This document shows, in pieces, positions 7,978 through 15,446 of a stretch of 15,446 bases of DNA. The notes beneath the pieces are model-generated. The model did no database searches. It was not told the origin of the DNA and saw nothing but the letters and a program-made list of their open reading frames with translations. The DNA lies in assembly GCA_023818865.1 (NCBI GenBank), contig JAMWDF010000041.1, forward strand, positions 1 to 15,446, in the 5' to 3' direction. Positions within the stretch are counted from its first letter, which is position 1; every line of letters starts with the position of its first letter. The position numbers and the translations under genes are program-made. Source of the stretch: Candidatus Omnitrophota bacterium (GTDB taxonomy: Bacteria > Ratteibacteria > UBA8468 > B48-G9 > DSTR01).

Positions 7978-8011
7978 TCAAGGACGGTCCTTGATCAAGG
8001 ACCGTCCTTGA
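7978..8011. repeat. 34-bp perfect palindrome, REP-like copy 2 (upstream of RAYT)
   Basis: Same nested palindrome as at 1358, but the two halves are in the opposite order (central G first, then C). One further flanking pair (G7977 and C8012) extends the symmetry to 36 bp. It ends two bases before the AGAAGG ribosome binding site of the transposase gene, the typical position of a RAYT-associated REP. Confidence 0.95.
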
Positions 8012-8022
8012 CAGAAGGAAAT

Positions 8023-8688
8023 ATGGGGTACAGAAAACTTGTTTTTGCTGAAGAGGGACTCTACCACCTTTATGCAAGGGGTGTGGAGAAAAGAGAATTG
8101 TTTCTTGATGATTCCGATTACCATCGTTTCCGGCAATCACTTTTCCTACTTAATGACGAACGGCCGGCCGTGGATATTAGAAAACGGTTACAGACAGGCG
8201 AAACGGAATGTATTTCCGGCCGGCAGCCCCTTGTGGGTATCGTCTGCTACTGCCTGATGTCTAACCATTTCCACTTACTTCTCAAGGAGATAAGAACAGG
8301 GGGAATCACAAGATTTCTGCGGAAGCTGGCTACTGGTTACGCTATGTACTTCAATGAGAAATATAAACGCACCGGGGTTCTATTTGATGGACGCTACAAG
8401 GCAAAAGAAATTCCGAATGATTCCTACTTGTTACATCTAACTAGGTATATCCACCTTAATCCTCTAAACTTGCTGCTGCCGGACTGGAAAGAAAAAGGAG
8501 TGGAAAACTGGAGTGACGCCTTATCCTTCCTTAAGGACTACCGGTGGTCAAGTCTGCCTGATTATCTCCAGATAGATAATTACCGCTCAATTCTTGATTG
8601 GGCTTCTATTCAAAAGCATATTGCGGTTACTCCTGGCCAGTCTTACCTGAAGTTTCTGCGCTCCTGGACAACCAAGGAAGAATTTTAA
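8023..8688 (+). CDS. rayT: REP-associated tyrosine transposase (RAYT, Y1/HUH family)
   Basis: Predicted 221-residue single-strand DNA transposase of the IS200/IS605-like Y1 superfamily, which cuts and joins DNA at hairpins through a tyrosine-DNA link. The metal-binding HUH motif is NHFHLLLK with H82 and H84. The catalytic Tyr is expected in the TGYAMYFN helix (Y106 or Y109). Family hallmarks RTGVLFDGRYKA (116-127), TRYIHLNP (140-147) and YRWSS (173-177) are all present, and the length is normal for RAYTs, so the gene looks intact. The ATG at 8023 has AGAAGG at 8013-8018. The frame is open upstream to 7918, but that extension only translates the hairpin and palindrome and is rejected. A REP-like palindrome lies just upstream, and the gene converges with the TPR gene with a 46-bp gap. 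RAYTs are usually single-copy and not framed by insertion sequence ends, as here. Confidence 0.93.
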   Translation: MGYRKLVFAEEGLYHLYARGVEKRELFLDDSDYHRFRQSLFLLNDERPAVDIRKRLQTGETECISGRQPLVGIVCYCLMSNHFHLLLKEIRTGGITRFLRKLATGYAMYFNEKYKRTGVLFDGRYKAKEIPNDSYLLHLTRYIHLNPLNLLLPDWKEKGVENWSDALSFLKDYRWSSLPDYLQIDNYRSILDWASIQKHIAVTPGQSYLKFLRSWTTKEEF

Positions 8689-8734
8689 CATTGTGGTGAA
8701 TTTAACTCTTCATCAGTTACCAGCAAAGGTATCC

Positions 8735-11323
8735 TTATAGATGTTTTTCAACAAACCTTCTAAGAGCCTCTTTCTTGGGGTCATCAGGGTTTAGTTCCAG
8801 ATACTTTTGAAAATCAACTGCTGCCTTCTCATACTCTTTCGCCCGAGCATAGGCCATTCCCCGATTCCGGTAGGCTTGAACTAAAGAGGGATTCAGTTTC
8901 AAAGCCGCAGTGTAATCAGCAATTGCCTTTTCATACTCCCCTTTCTTAAAATAAGCGTTGCCGCGATTGTTGTATGCCTGACTGTTCTGAGGGTCAACCA
9001 GCACTGCCTGCGAATAATCTCTGATTGCCTCTTCAGTTTTTCCCTGCTTATCCAGCAGAAATCCCCGGTTGTTCCAGGCTTCGCTTTCCTTGGGGTTGTA
9101 CTTTATGGCTTGCGTATAATCATCCAGGGCTTCCTCAAACCTGCCTAACTCTTGGTAGGTACGGCCGCGATTGTAATAGGCGAGTGCCAAAGTGCGATCC
9201 TTTTCCAAAGCTAGAGTGAACTGTTTTATTGCGGCTTGCAGGTCTCCTTTTTCGCGAAGACTATTCCCTTTTTCGCAGTAAGCAAGAGATTCTGACCGCC
9301 TTTTGGCAAAAATCATTTTCTCATCGTATTTCCTCAAACTTTCCCACGCTTTTAGAAGTTCCGGCTCGTCAGGTTTCTCTTTTAAAGCAGAAAGGAGTTG
9401 CTCCCTGGCTGTTTCCCTGTTGCCTTGCGCCTGGTAAACAAAAGCCAAACCAACCTGGGCAGAAACAAGATTTCTGTTTAACTCCAGAGCCTTCCTGTAG
9501 GCTTTGATGGCCTGCTTCCAGTCACTTCGGCGATAATAAGCCAGGCCCATATTCACATAGACATTGGCAAAATCAGGGGCTTCAGCCAACGCCTGCCGGA
9601 AATCCAACAAAGCGGCTTCAATCTGCCCCTGGAGAACTTTCAGCAAGCCCCGGTTATTATGTACCTCAGGAGAACGAGCATTTAGTTTTAAAGCTTCGTC
9701 CATGTCCCTGAGAGCCCGCTCATACTCCTTTTGTTTGGCATAAAGGACCCCTCGCTCACTGAAAGCCACGGCATTTTTCGGGTCAATCCTGATGGCTTCA
9801 TTAAGGTCCCGGAAAGCCTTCTGGTAGTCGCCAAGTTTGGCATAAGCTTGTCCCCGAGAGAGATAAACATGAGAAAGTCTGGTCTTATCCGTGGTAGCAC
9901 TAAGAAGAATGTTGAAATCCCTGATGGCTGCCTGATACTGTTCTTGTCTGAGGTAAAGTAAACCCCGGGTGAAATAGGTTAGGTGGAAAGAAGGGTCCAG
10001 TTTCAACGCTGTATCAAACTCTCTCTTTGCCTCATCCAGGTGTCCCTCCCCGGTTAAAGCGTGTCCTAAGTTGTGATGGGCTCTGGCCTTCCTGGGGCTT
10101 TTGGCAGCGACATCCTGCCAAAGTGTGACTGCGCTTTTCCACACCTGGTTGCGGGAGTAGGTAAGAAAAGAGTAACTACCTATCAGGAAAACCGCAGCTG
10201 CATACCAAAGGAACTGCCGCGAACGCTTCCTAAGAAAGAAAAACAGGCAGCCAACAGCCAAACCGTAAGCTGGCATTGCCAGGTAAAGCCGGTGCTCAAA
10301 GATAACATCCCTGATAGGCCAGATACTGCTTTCAACACTCAGGGTCAGAAAAAACCAAAAAACAGCTAAACCAAGAAGCTTTTGGCCTTGGCGAAAACTG
10401 TAAACGCCTATCCCTGCCACCCACACCAAAAGAAGAAAACTTGCCCAAACAGCTGGCTCAGCAAAACTCCGGTACACCGGATAATCGTAGTCCAAATTTT
10501 GACCGAGTGGATAAATCAAGAGCCGCAGATAGGTCACCAGAACCCGGAATTCAGTTAGCAGATAATCAACTGGACTGATAGTGCCGCTTGGTTCAGCCAG
10601 ACGAGCCAGTTCACCCGGAGTATCTACTTTGAACCCGAATGCCACTAGACTTGGAATAATCGTTAAGGTGAGCAAGAAAGGCAGATACTCAAGTAGTCTC
10701 TTATTACCAGAAATCTTGTTTTCTCCAGAGCCGGCTAGTTGCGTATCTATAAATACCAGCATTAGAGGCAAAGTCCAGCAGATTTCCTTGGTAAACATTC
10801 CAGCCATCGCTGAGGCTAAAGCCCCTGCATACCACCAGTATTTTCTGGTACTTGCCCTTCGGTACTGAAGGAAAAAGGAAAGAGTCAGAAGATAGAAGAA
10901 GGTGGCTAAACTAGCGGCTCTTTGGACGATGTAGGTGACTGCCTGGGTTTGGATAGGATGGACAAGAAAAATTAGCGTAGCAAGATAAATTCCTGGTTCT
11001 TCCTGGTTTGATACTCGGCGATAAAGAAGACGAAGAAAGGAGAAGAAGCTTAATGTGGCTGCCAGGTGAATAAGAAGGTTGACCAAATGGTAGCCTGGTA
11101 CCTTTAGCCCGCCGAAATGATAGTTGAGAGCAAAAGTGAGGTAGGTGAGGAAACGAGTGCGAGTAAATGACCAGATTGCTGGAATATCCTTCAGAGAATG
11201 AATTTTGGTATTTAAAACTATGGAGTGGTAATCGTCAAAGGTAAAGGGAACTCGGAAGGTATTGGAGTAAAGAAGGGAGCCAAGGATGACTACCAGAAGA
11301 GCGAAGAGAAAAATCTTTTTCAT
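8735..11323 (-). CDS. TMTC-like GT-C membrane glycosyltransferase with about twelve TPR repeats
   Basis: Predicted 862-residue integral membrane protein. The N-terminal half (1-390) has many hydrophobic helices and motifs of GT-C enzymes of the TMTC/PMT kind: FTFDDYHSIVLN with D30-D31 in the first external loop (the expected catalytic acidic pair), HLVNLLIHL (79-87), LVHPIQTQAV (120-129), LIYPLGQNLDYD (269-280) and EHRLYLAMPAYG (343-354). These enzymes transfer a sugar from a polyprenyl-phosphate donor to protein Ser/Thr, but the acceptor here is unknown. Residues about 414-862 hold about twelve TPRs (for example AYNNRGNAYFKKGEYEKAIADYTAALKLNP-type units), broken by a linker near TPR 7-8. The start at 11323 follows AGAAGG and lies downstream of a good minus-strand promoter at 11410-11382; a GTG at 11422 would lie upstream of that promoter. 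Alternative: a TPR scaffold with a degenerate transferase domain. Confidence 0.85.
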   Translation of the reverse strand: MKKIFLFALLVVILGSLLYSNTFRVPFTFDDYHSIVLNTKIHSLKDIPAIWSFTRTRFLTYLTFALNYHFGGLKVPGYHLVNLLIHLAATLSFFSFLRLLYRRVSNQEEPGIYLATLIFLVHPIQTQAVTYIVQRAASLATFFYLLTLSFFLQYRRASTRKYWWYAGALASAMAGMFTKEICWTLPLMLVFIDTQLAGSGENKISGNKRLLEYLPFLLTLTIIPSLVAFGFKVDTPGELARLAEPSGTISPVDYLLTEFRVLVTYLRLLIYPLGQNLDYDYPVYRSFAEPAVWASFLLLVWVAGIGVYSFRQGQKLLGLAVFWFFLTLSVESSIWPIRDVIFEHRLYLAMPAYGLAVGCLFFFLRKRSRQFLWYAAAVFLIGSYSFLTYSRNQVWKSAVTLWQDVAAKSPRKARAHHNLGHALTGEGHLDEAKREFDTALKLDPSFHLTYFTRGLLYLRQEQYQAAIRDFNILLSATTDKTRLSHVYLSRGQAYAKLGDYQKAFRDLNEAIRIDPKNAVAFSERGVLYAKQKEYERALRDMDEALKLNARSPEVHNNRGLLKVLQGQIEAALLDFRQALAEAPDFANVYVNMGLAYYRRSDWKQAIKAYRKALELNRNLVSAQVGLAFVYQAQGNRETAREQLLSALKEKPDEPELLKAWESLRKYDEKMIFAKRRSESLAYCEKGNSLREKGDLQAAIKQFTLALEKDRTLALAYYNRGRTYQELGRFEEALDDYTQAIKYNPKESEAWNNRGFLLDKQGKTEEAIRDYSQAVLVDPQNSQAYNNRGNAYFKKGEYEKAIADYTAALKLNPSLVQAYRNRGMAYARAKEYEKAAVDFQKYLELNPDDPKKEALRRFVEKHL

Positions 11324-11381
11324 TCCTTCTTTATGTTTTTTGGTGGTGAAAACTTTTCCCTCAGAGCTGACTTGATTTAAG

Positions 11382-11410
11382 AGCATACTGCGGAAAGAGG
11401 AAAAAGTCAA
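11382..11410 (-). promoter_or_regulatory. Sigma-70-type promoter for the TMTC-like gene
   Basis: On the minus strand TTGACT (complement of 11405-11410), a 17-bp spacer and TATGCT (complement of 11382-11387). The predicted transcription start near 11375 supports translation from 11323 rather than from the GTG at 11422. Confidence 0.55.
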
Positions 11411-11431
11411 GGAAAAAGTCACTTTGCCTCG

Positions 11432-11465
11432 TCAAGGACGGTCCTTGATCAAGGACCGTCCTTGA
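11432..11465. repeat. 34-bp perfect palindrome, REP-like copy 3 (between divergent promoters)
   Basis: Same nested palindrome, in the same half order as copy 2 (central G then C). It lies 21 bases upstream of the minus-strand -35 and 9 bases upstream of the plus-strand -35, in the spacer between two divergent promoters. Confidence 0.95.
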
Positions 11466-11474
11466 AATTGTAGG

Positions 11475-11503
11475 TTGACGCTGGGTTTGATAGAGGGTAG
11501 AAT
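11475..11503 (+). promoter_or_regulatory. Sigma-70-type promoter for the long secreted protein
   Basis: TTGACG (11475-11480, one mismatch), a 17-bp spacer and TAGAAT (11498-11503, one mismatch). The transcription start is expected near 11510, about 70 nt before the ATG at 11583. Confidence 0.65.
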
Positions 11504-11582
11504 AAAATAAACGGGTGAATCTGGCTGAGCGTCAAAATATCAATAAACGCAGAAAGCCAGCCTATCTCTTACGGGAGGAGCA

Positions 11583-14500
11583 ATGGCAAGGAGAAAATCT
11601 CTCCGGTCCCTGTTGTTTCTTTGTCCTCTTTTTCTCTTGTTTTCCCTTTTGTTACCTGGTATATCCGAAGCAGTAATTAGCGGAACCGTTAGCGATATTT
11701 CAGTTACTTCTTGGACACCAGACCCATGGAGCGGATACAGCCTGGCAGTTTTGAAGCTTGACCTTTGGTCCAAGGAAAGCACTGATGTTTTTACAAGGGT
11801 TACCGTGCGCCTCAACAGCTCCACCTTGCAACAGGGGGAACTTGTTTACGTTGATGTTTATAGGGACGAAAACAACGACGGGGAATTCCAGGCCACAGGT
11901 CCAGAGCCAGATGTGTTACTGGGGAACGGAAGGGTTACTAATCCACCAGTGAACCAGAACTTTGACATTGATTTTGATGATGAAAACGTTTCGGACTGGG
12001 AATACAACGACGTAGAACAAAGGTGGGAGTGTACTTATTTCATTGTTGTGGTGGCGGAGATAGCCAAGATTGATGCTGGTGACAGTTTTAATGTTGCCAT
12101 TGAAAGATTTGATAACGTGGATGGTGGTCAGACAAATAACATTACCGTGTACATTGCGGGCGTCATCTTTCCTAATTATCCAGGAGAACTGACCAGGCAG
12201 GATGGTGTTTATCTGATTACCTATCGTCTGCCAAGCCTTAATTATTCTACCACCCTTTTTTATCTTGATACTTTAACCCCAGGGGCACAGTGGACTCAAA
12301 TTCCGGGTACAATACCGGCTCCTGGAAGTGGCTCTCTGGAGCGTTCTTATCCGTGGGATACTTCAAACATTGGCCCTGGCCTGTACCGAATCCGGGCTGA
12401 TTTCACCTACGACACTTCCACTTTACAATACTACTCTCAAGGAACTATTCGGGTGGTCAAGGTTACAATCACTTCTTCAAATTTAGTTGTACCAAATCAG
12501 GGAATTTTATCCAGAAGCGGCCGGACAGCCATCTTAGCCATTGATATTAATACTCAAACCGGTTATGGCAATCGTAATGTGATGATTCTTACCGGGCTTC
12601 GTTGTCGGGTAAGCCAAACCTGTGTTGGCGCTTTGCCTAATCGGGCAATTGCCTCAGTGGAACTTTACCGGGATTACCGGGATAACTCGGCAGAGCCTGG
12701 TTACCATTACTGGGATACAAATGATTTTGATCGGTTAGTCGCAAGTTATACCGGGCCATGGAATGAAGAAGGGACAACTGATATTTATTTCAAGGATACT
12801 GATTTGACTTCTTCTGAAACTATGCTGACCGCTTATCCTGATGATGATAATTCCACCAGGTTTTATCTGGTGGTGAGGACCAGTGACCAGATGGAACCTG
12901 GGGATACTTTCACCCTGTCTTTAGGCAGCTTGAGCAGTCCCGATTTGCCTTCAATAACCCTGAATGATTGTGATAACAGAGAGGATAAGAGCACTGCCGG
13001 TCAGTACCCGGGGGATTGGAACTTTGACGGAACAGCAGCCTACCACCAACCTATCAGCGGGACAAAGACTTCTAATGTGGTTACCTGTGAGCAAAGAATA
13101 GTAGATATGACCGCCATCAGGAGCGACCAGGGCCATGGAGTCCCAGTTGGAGCGCTCCAAACCCGCTGGTGGAATGATTATGCTTCCTGGGGAAACAGAC
13201 CTGGCGGGCAAGGCGGGCCTTACTGGTATAGCCAATGGACTTATAATTGGTTTGGGGCCTTTGACCATGCTTATCCCTATGGGCCAGAAGAATTAGAGGT
13301 GATGAGGCTGACTGCGCCTTATCCAGTCTTAGGGCTGGACCTGGCTGGGGTAGCAGCGCCAATTGCGCCTCTGACTGAAGGCAGGGAACATCTTTATAAA
13401 ATAGTAGTTACTTTTGAGGATACCTATCCTGAAGATTTTGACCCAGGAAAATTGGCTGACCATCCGATGGCGCCGCACCCTAACATCGCTCTTTACCGGG
13501 ATAATGGAGACGGCGAGTTTAACTGGAGACAGGATACTTGTATTTTTGCTACTGAAGACTCCAACCTCAGGCTGCCGCCGGCGGCTGGCGGGCATATTAT
13601 CAATAACTGGGACAGAATTGACCCGGATGTGGATAGCTGGCAAGGAAATACGCTCTATAAGAAAGGGGATTATGTCAAACCGACGGTAGACAATGGCTAT
13701 GTTTATGAATGTTTCCAGGTGGTAGGTACTGGCGCGGGTTTTCCTGCGCCATTAGAAAGTGGCCGCTCAGGCGGCACAGAGCCAGACTGGCCTACGGATG
13801 TAGGTGAAAAAGTAACTGATGGGGGAGTAATCTGGGTTAATCGGGGAACAAAGCGGCCGCCGCGCTGGCGGGTGACGATGTACATTCCTTATGAAAATTC
13901 AGCGCTGGAAGCCACTGCTGACGGTAAGGTTGATTTCTTTATCGCTATTTCTTCAGCCCCAGACCATCAGTGGGTCACCAGAACCCCGCCTTATGGGATG
14001 AATTTCCGCGCCTATATTGAGGAAAGCGAGGATGACAATAACTCCTTTATTCAGTTCAACCATATGTTTGACCCTATTACTGCGAATCCTGTCCCGGATA
14101 ATGAGGATAACTCCAGACCACAACTGGCTGCGGGAGGCAGGTCAAAGTTGTACCGAGATTTCCGACCTTCAGAGAGAAACAATGGTGACCAAACTCATTT
14201 GCCAGTGCCAATACCTGTAGGTGATTATGATGGGTGCAAAGAAGCTAGGACAGTTTTTTCTATTGAACCCTGGTATGTTGCTTCTGAAGCACCAATGCGC
14301 ACAATGTGGACTGATGGCATCATTGGTTCCACTGACCCAGTGGATGCTGATGGCTGGCCGGTGCCAGTTCTCGCTATTAATATGTGTGACAGCAATTACC
14401 CAGCTGATGGTTCGGCTTATTCTGACAGCGAGACCTTTGAATGGATTCGGGTTTGGTTTAAAGGGACAAAAGGGTTTAAACCAACAGATTTAGCCCCTCT

Positions 14501-15446
14501 GTCTGACAACGAGTACTCTGGAGTTTCTCTTTGGCAGGATTCCACCACTTCTGGAACCAAAGGATTGCCGGAGATTTTTATCCGAGGGATGCATCAGTTC
14601 TTCGGTTACGGACCTAATCCGCCTGATACCTGCGTAAGACTATCAGCGGACAGTCTCCAGTGGTACAACTATGACGGCTCACCTTGGTCTCCAGAAAACG
14701 ATGACCCAGGAGGACTGGCAGAAACTGAGTCAGGCTACAATCCAAATAAGCCACCAGACGCCACTGAGCCAGTCAGTGGTAAACGATATTACAAGTCTTA
14801 TTATGTAATTCTAAAGCCCAAAACAGCTATTCAGCTTTACCCGGATGACCTGGTTGGCGGGAGTTATGCTGGCTATGATTACTACATCTGTGTCCGCGGG
14901 AGGGGCACTGAGAATGCGCGGTATTCTGACAATTGGTGGGAAAGAGGCATTGATGCCGGCGATATTGTCACCGCCTTCATTAAGGATAATAAGGATATTC
15001 AGTTCGGTAGTGGGCTGAAGGCATCCATTGACCCAGTAAAAGCTGTCCATCGCGCTTCTGCCACAGTGATGCCGATTTTCTTCACTGATCTCACCCAACC
15101 AGGTCAGACGATTAACCCGCAGCAAAAAACTGCGGTGATTGGTTATAACATAGTAGCTCCTCCGGGTGCTACCGCGTATCTCAGTGATTTACGGGTACAC
15201 ATCTTAGATCAGGGAACATTAAACTTTGATATCACTGACCTGATTTCTTTGAGTAATGCCTACGACCCACTATCTGAATGCAATGACCCGAATGGCGGTT
15301 GTGGAATTGCTCTCTATAAAGACGATGGACTGATACCCGGTGTTTTTGATAGTTTGGATAGCCGGGTGAAGATGCGGGCTATTCCCACTCTGGAAAGTCA
15401 TCCTGGATTTACCGGAGACCCAGGAGGTCCCTGGATTGTCCACCTT
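11583..15446 (+). CDS. Very large secreted beta-rich protein with repeated LYRD-type modules, partial (runs off the window)
   Basis: The frame from ATG 11583 is open for 1288 codons to the last base without a stop, so the 3' end lies outside. GGGAGGAG at 11573-11580 is the ribosome binding site. The N-terminus is a clear signal peptide (MARRKSLRSLLFLCPLFLLF then PGISEA/VISG, cleavage near residue 30). The rest is acidic, Tyr/Trp-rich and beta-type. A short motif recurs at module cores: VDVYRDENNDGEF (residue 90), VELYRDYRDN (359), IALYRDNGDGEF (635), GVSLWQD (980) and GIALYKDDG (1241), often with Asp/Asn-rich stretches that could bind calcium. An Ig-like segment lies near 195-294. Near 690-753 a segment (GDYVKP...NGYVYECF...TEPDWPTDVG...DGGVIW) resembles small carbohydrate-binding modules of the CBM5/12 type. 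No catalytic motif is recognised. It is likely a surface or matrix protein. Confidence 0.85.
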   Translation, partial: MARRKSLRSLLFLCPLFLLFSLLLPGISEAVISGTVSDISVTSWTPDPWSGYSLAVLKLDLWSKESTDVFTRVTVRLNSSTLQQGELVYVDVYRDENNDGEFQATGPEPDVLLGNGRVTNPPVNQNFDIDFDDENVSDWEYNDVEQRWECTYFIVVVAEIAKIDAGDSFNVAIERFDNVDGGQTNNITVYIAGVIFPNYPGELTRQDGVYLITYRLPSLNYSTTLFYLDTLTPGAQWTQIPGTIPAPGSGSLERSYPWDTSNIGPGLYRIRADFTYDTSTLQYYSQGTIRVVKVTITSSNLVVPNQGILSRSGRTAILAIDINTQTGYGNRNVMILTGLRCRVSQTCVGALPNRAIASVELYRDYRDNSAEPGYHYWDTNDFDRLVASYTGPWNEEGTTDIYFKDTDLTSSETMLTAYPDDDNSTRFYLVVRTSDQMEPGDTFTLSLGSLSSPDLPSITLNDCDNREDKSTAGQYPGDWNFDGTAAYHQPISGTKTSNVVTCEQRIVDMTAIRSDQGHGVPVGALQTRWWNDYASWGNRPGGQGGPYWYSQWTYNWFGAFDHAYPYGPEELEVMRLTAPYPVLGLDLAGVAAPIAPLTEGREHLYKIVVTFEDTYPEDFDPGKLADHPMAPHPNIALYRDNGDGEFNWRQDTCIFATEDSNLRLPPAAGGHIINNWDRIDPDVDSWQGNTLYKKGDYVKPTVDNGYVYECFQVVGTGAGFPAPLESGRSGGTEPDWPTDVGEKVTDGGVIWVNRGTKRPPRWRVTMYIPYENSALEATADGKVDFFIAISSAPDHQWVTRTPPYGMNFRAYIEESEDDNNSFIQFNHMFDPITANPVPDNEDNSRPQLAAGGRSKLYRDFRPSERNNGDQTHLPVPIPVGDYDGCKEARTVFSIEPWYVASEAPMRTMWTDGIIGSTDPVDADGWPVPVLAINMCDSNYPADGSAYSDSETFEWIRVWFKGTKGFKPTDLAPLSDNEYSGVSLWQDSTTSGTKGLPEIFIRGMHQFFGYGPNPPDTCVRLSADSLQWYNYDGSPWSPENDDPGGLAETESGYNPNKPPDATEPVSGKRYYKSYYVILKPKTAIQLYPDDLVGGSYAGYDYYICVRGRGTENARYSDNWWERGIDAGDIVTAFIKDNKDIQFGSGLKASIDPVKAVHRASATVMPIFFTDLTQPGQTINPQQKTAVIGYNIVAPPGATAYLSDLRVHILDQGTLNFDITDLISLSNAYDPLSECNDPNGGCGIALYKDDGLIPGVFDSLDSRVKMRAIPTLESHPGFTGDPGGPWIVHL

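Noticed and set aside
7918..8022. N-terminal extension of the RAYT from 7918
   Set aside because: It only translates the hairpin and the palindrome; the ATG at 8023 has a ribosome binding site and gives the normal family length.
11324..11422. N-terminal extension of the TMTC-like protein from GTG at 11422
   Set aside because: It would start upstream of a good promoter whose predicted transcript begins near 11375, and it adds 33 unconserved-looking residues before a normal first membrane helix.
1358..11465. CRISPR array
   Set aside because: The three repeats are 3.4-6.6 kb apart with genes between them, no spacers and no cas genes.
12951..13643. Minus-strand and off-frame short open frames within 11583-15446
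   Set aside because: They lie opposite or inside a continuous 1288-codon frame with signal peptide, promoter and ribosome binding site, and show no protein-like features of their own.

Overview
The window (about 15.4 kb, moderate G+C) reads as chromosomal DNA from a bacterium with a large secretome of beta-rich, multi-domain exported proteins. Starts are preceded by AAGGAGG-like ribosome binding sites, promoters look like sigma-70 sites (TTGACx, 16-17 bp, TATAAT-like), and at least five products carry Sec or lipoprotein signal peptides. No ribosomal or tRNA marker is present, so the lineage cannot be fixed. The mix of a C1A peptidase with a lectin-like domain and Kre9/KNH-like repeats, a TolB-like propeller with a dockerin-like tail, a TMTC-like membrane glycosyltransferase and a REP-type transposase fits environmental candidate-phylum bacteria such as Omnitrophota- or Desantisbacteria-like lineages. 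That placement is inference only.

Layout. Positions 50-4821 hold a tight four-gene unit: an anchored Ser/Thr/Pro-rich protein, a small exported Ig-like protein, a 979-residue papain-family surface peptidase, and a small lipoprotein. The three small proteins share one beta-sandwich module marked by an E-x-(I/V/L)-P-E-(G/N)-(W/Y) motif. A strong promoter at 4880-4907 and a leader of about 200 nt precede a 933-residue secreted beta-propeller protein (5113-7914). That protein ends in a divergent copy of the same module and a dockerin-like calcium loop. A 13-bp hairpin and a palindrome lead into a RAYT (REP-associated tyrosine transposase) gene at 8023-8688. Converging on it is an 862-residue membrane protein (11323-8735, minus) with a GT-C glycosyltransferase-like N-terminal half and about twelve TPR repeats. 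Divergent from that gene, a long secreted protein starts at 11583 and stays open for 1288 codons to the end of the window. It is the largest coding region here.

Mobile and repeat layer. Three copies of a 34-bp perfect palindrome, each made of two 17-bp near-palindromes, lie at 1358-1391, 7978-8011 and 11432-11465. One is directly upstream of the RAYT gene. One supplies the last codons and stop of the second gene. One sits between two divergent promoters. They look like a REP/BIME-type family mobilised by this RAYT or a relative.

Working together (inference). The exported proteins look like a cell-surface or extracellular matrix and degradation set. The shared Ig-like module ties the peptidase operon to the propeller gene, and the TMTC-like enzyme is a candidate for glycosylating the Ser/Thr-rich exported proteins.
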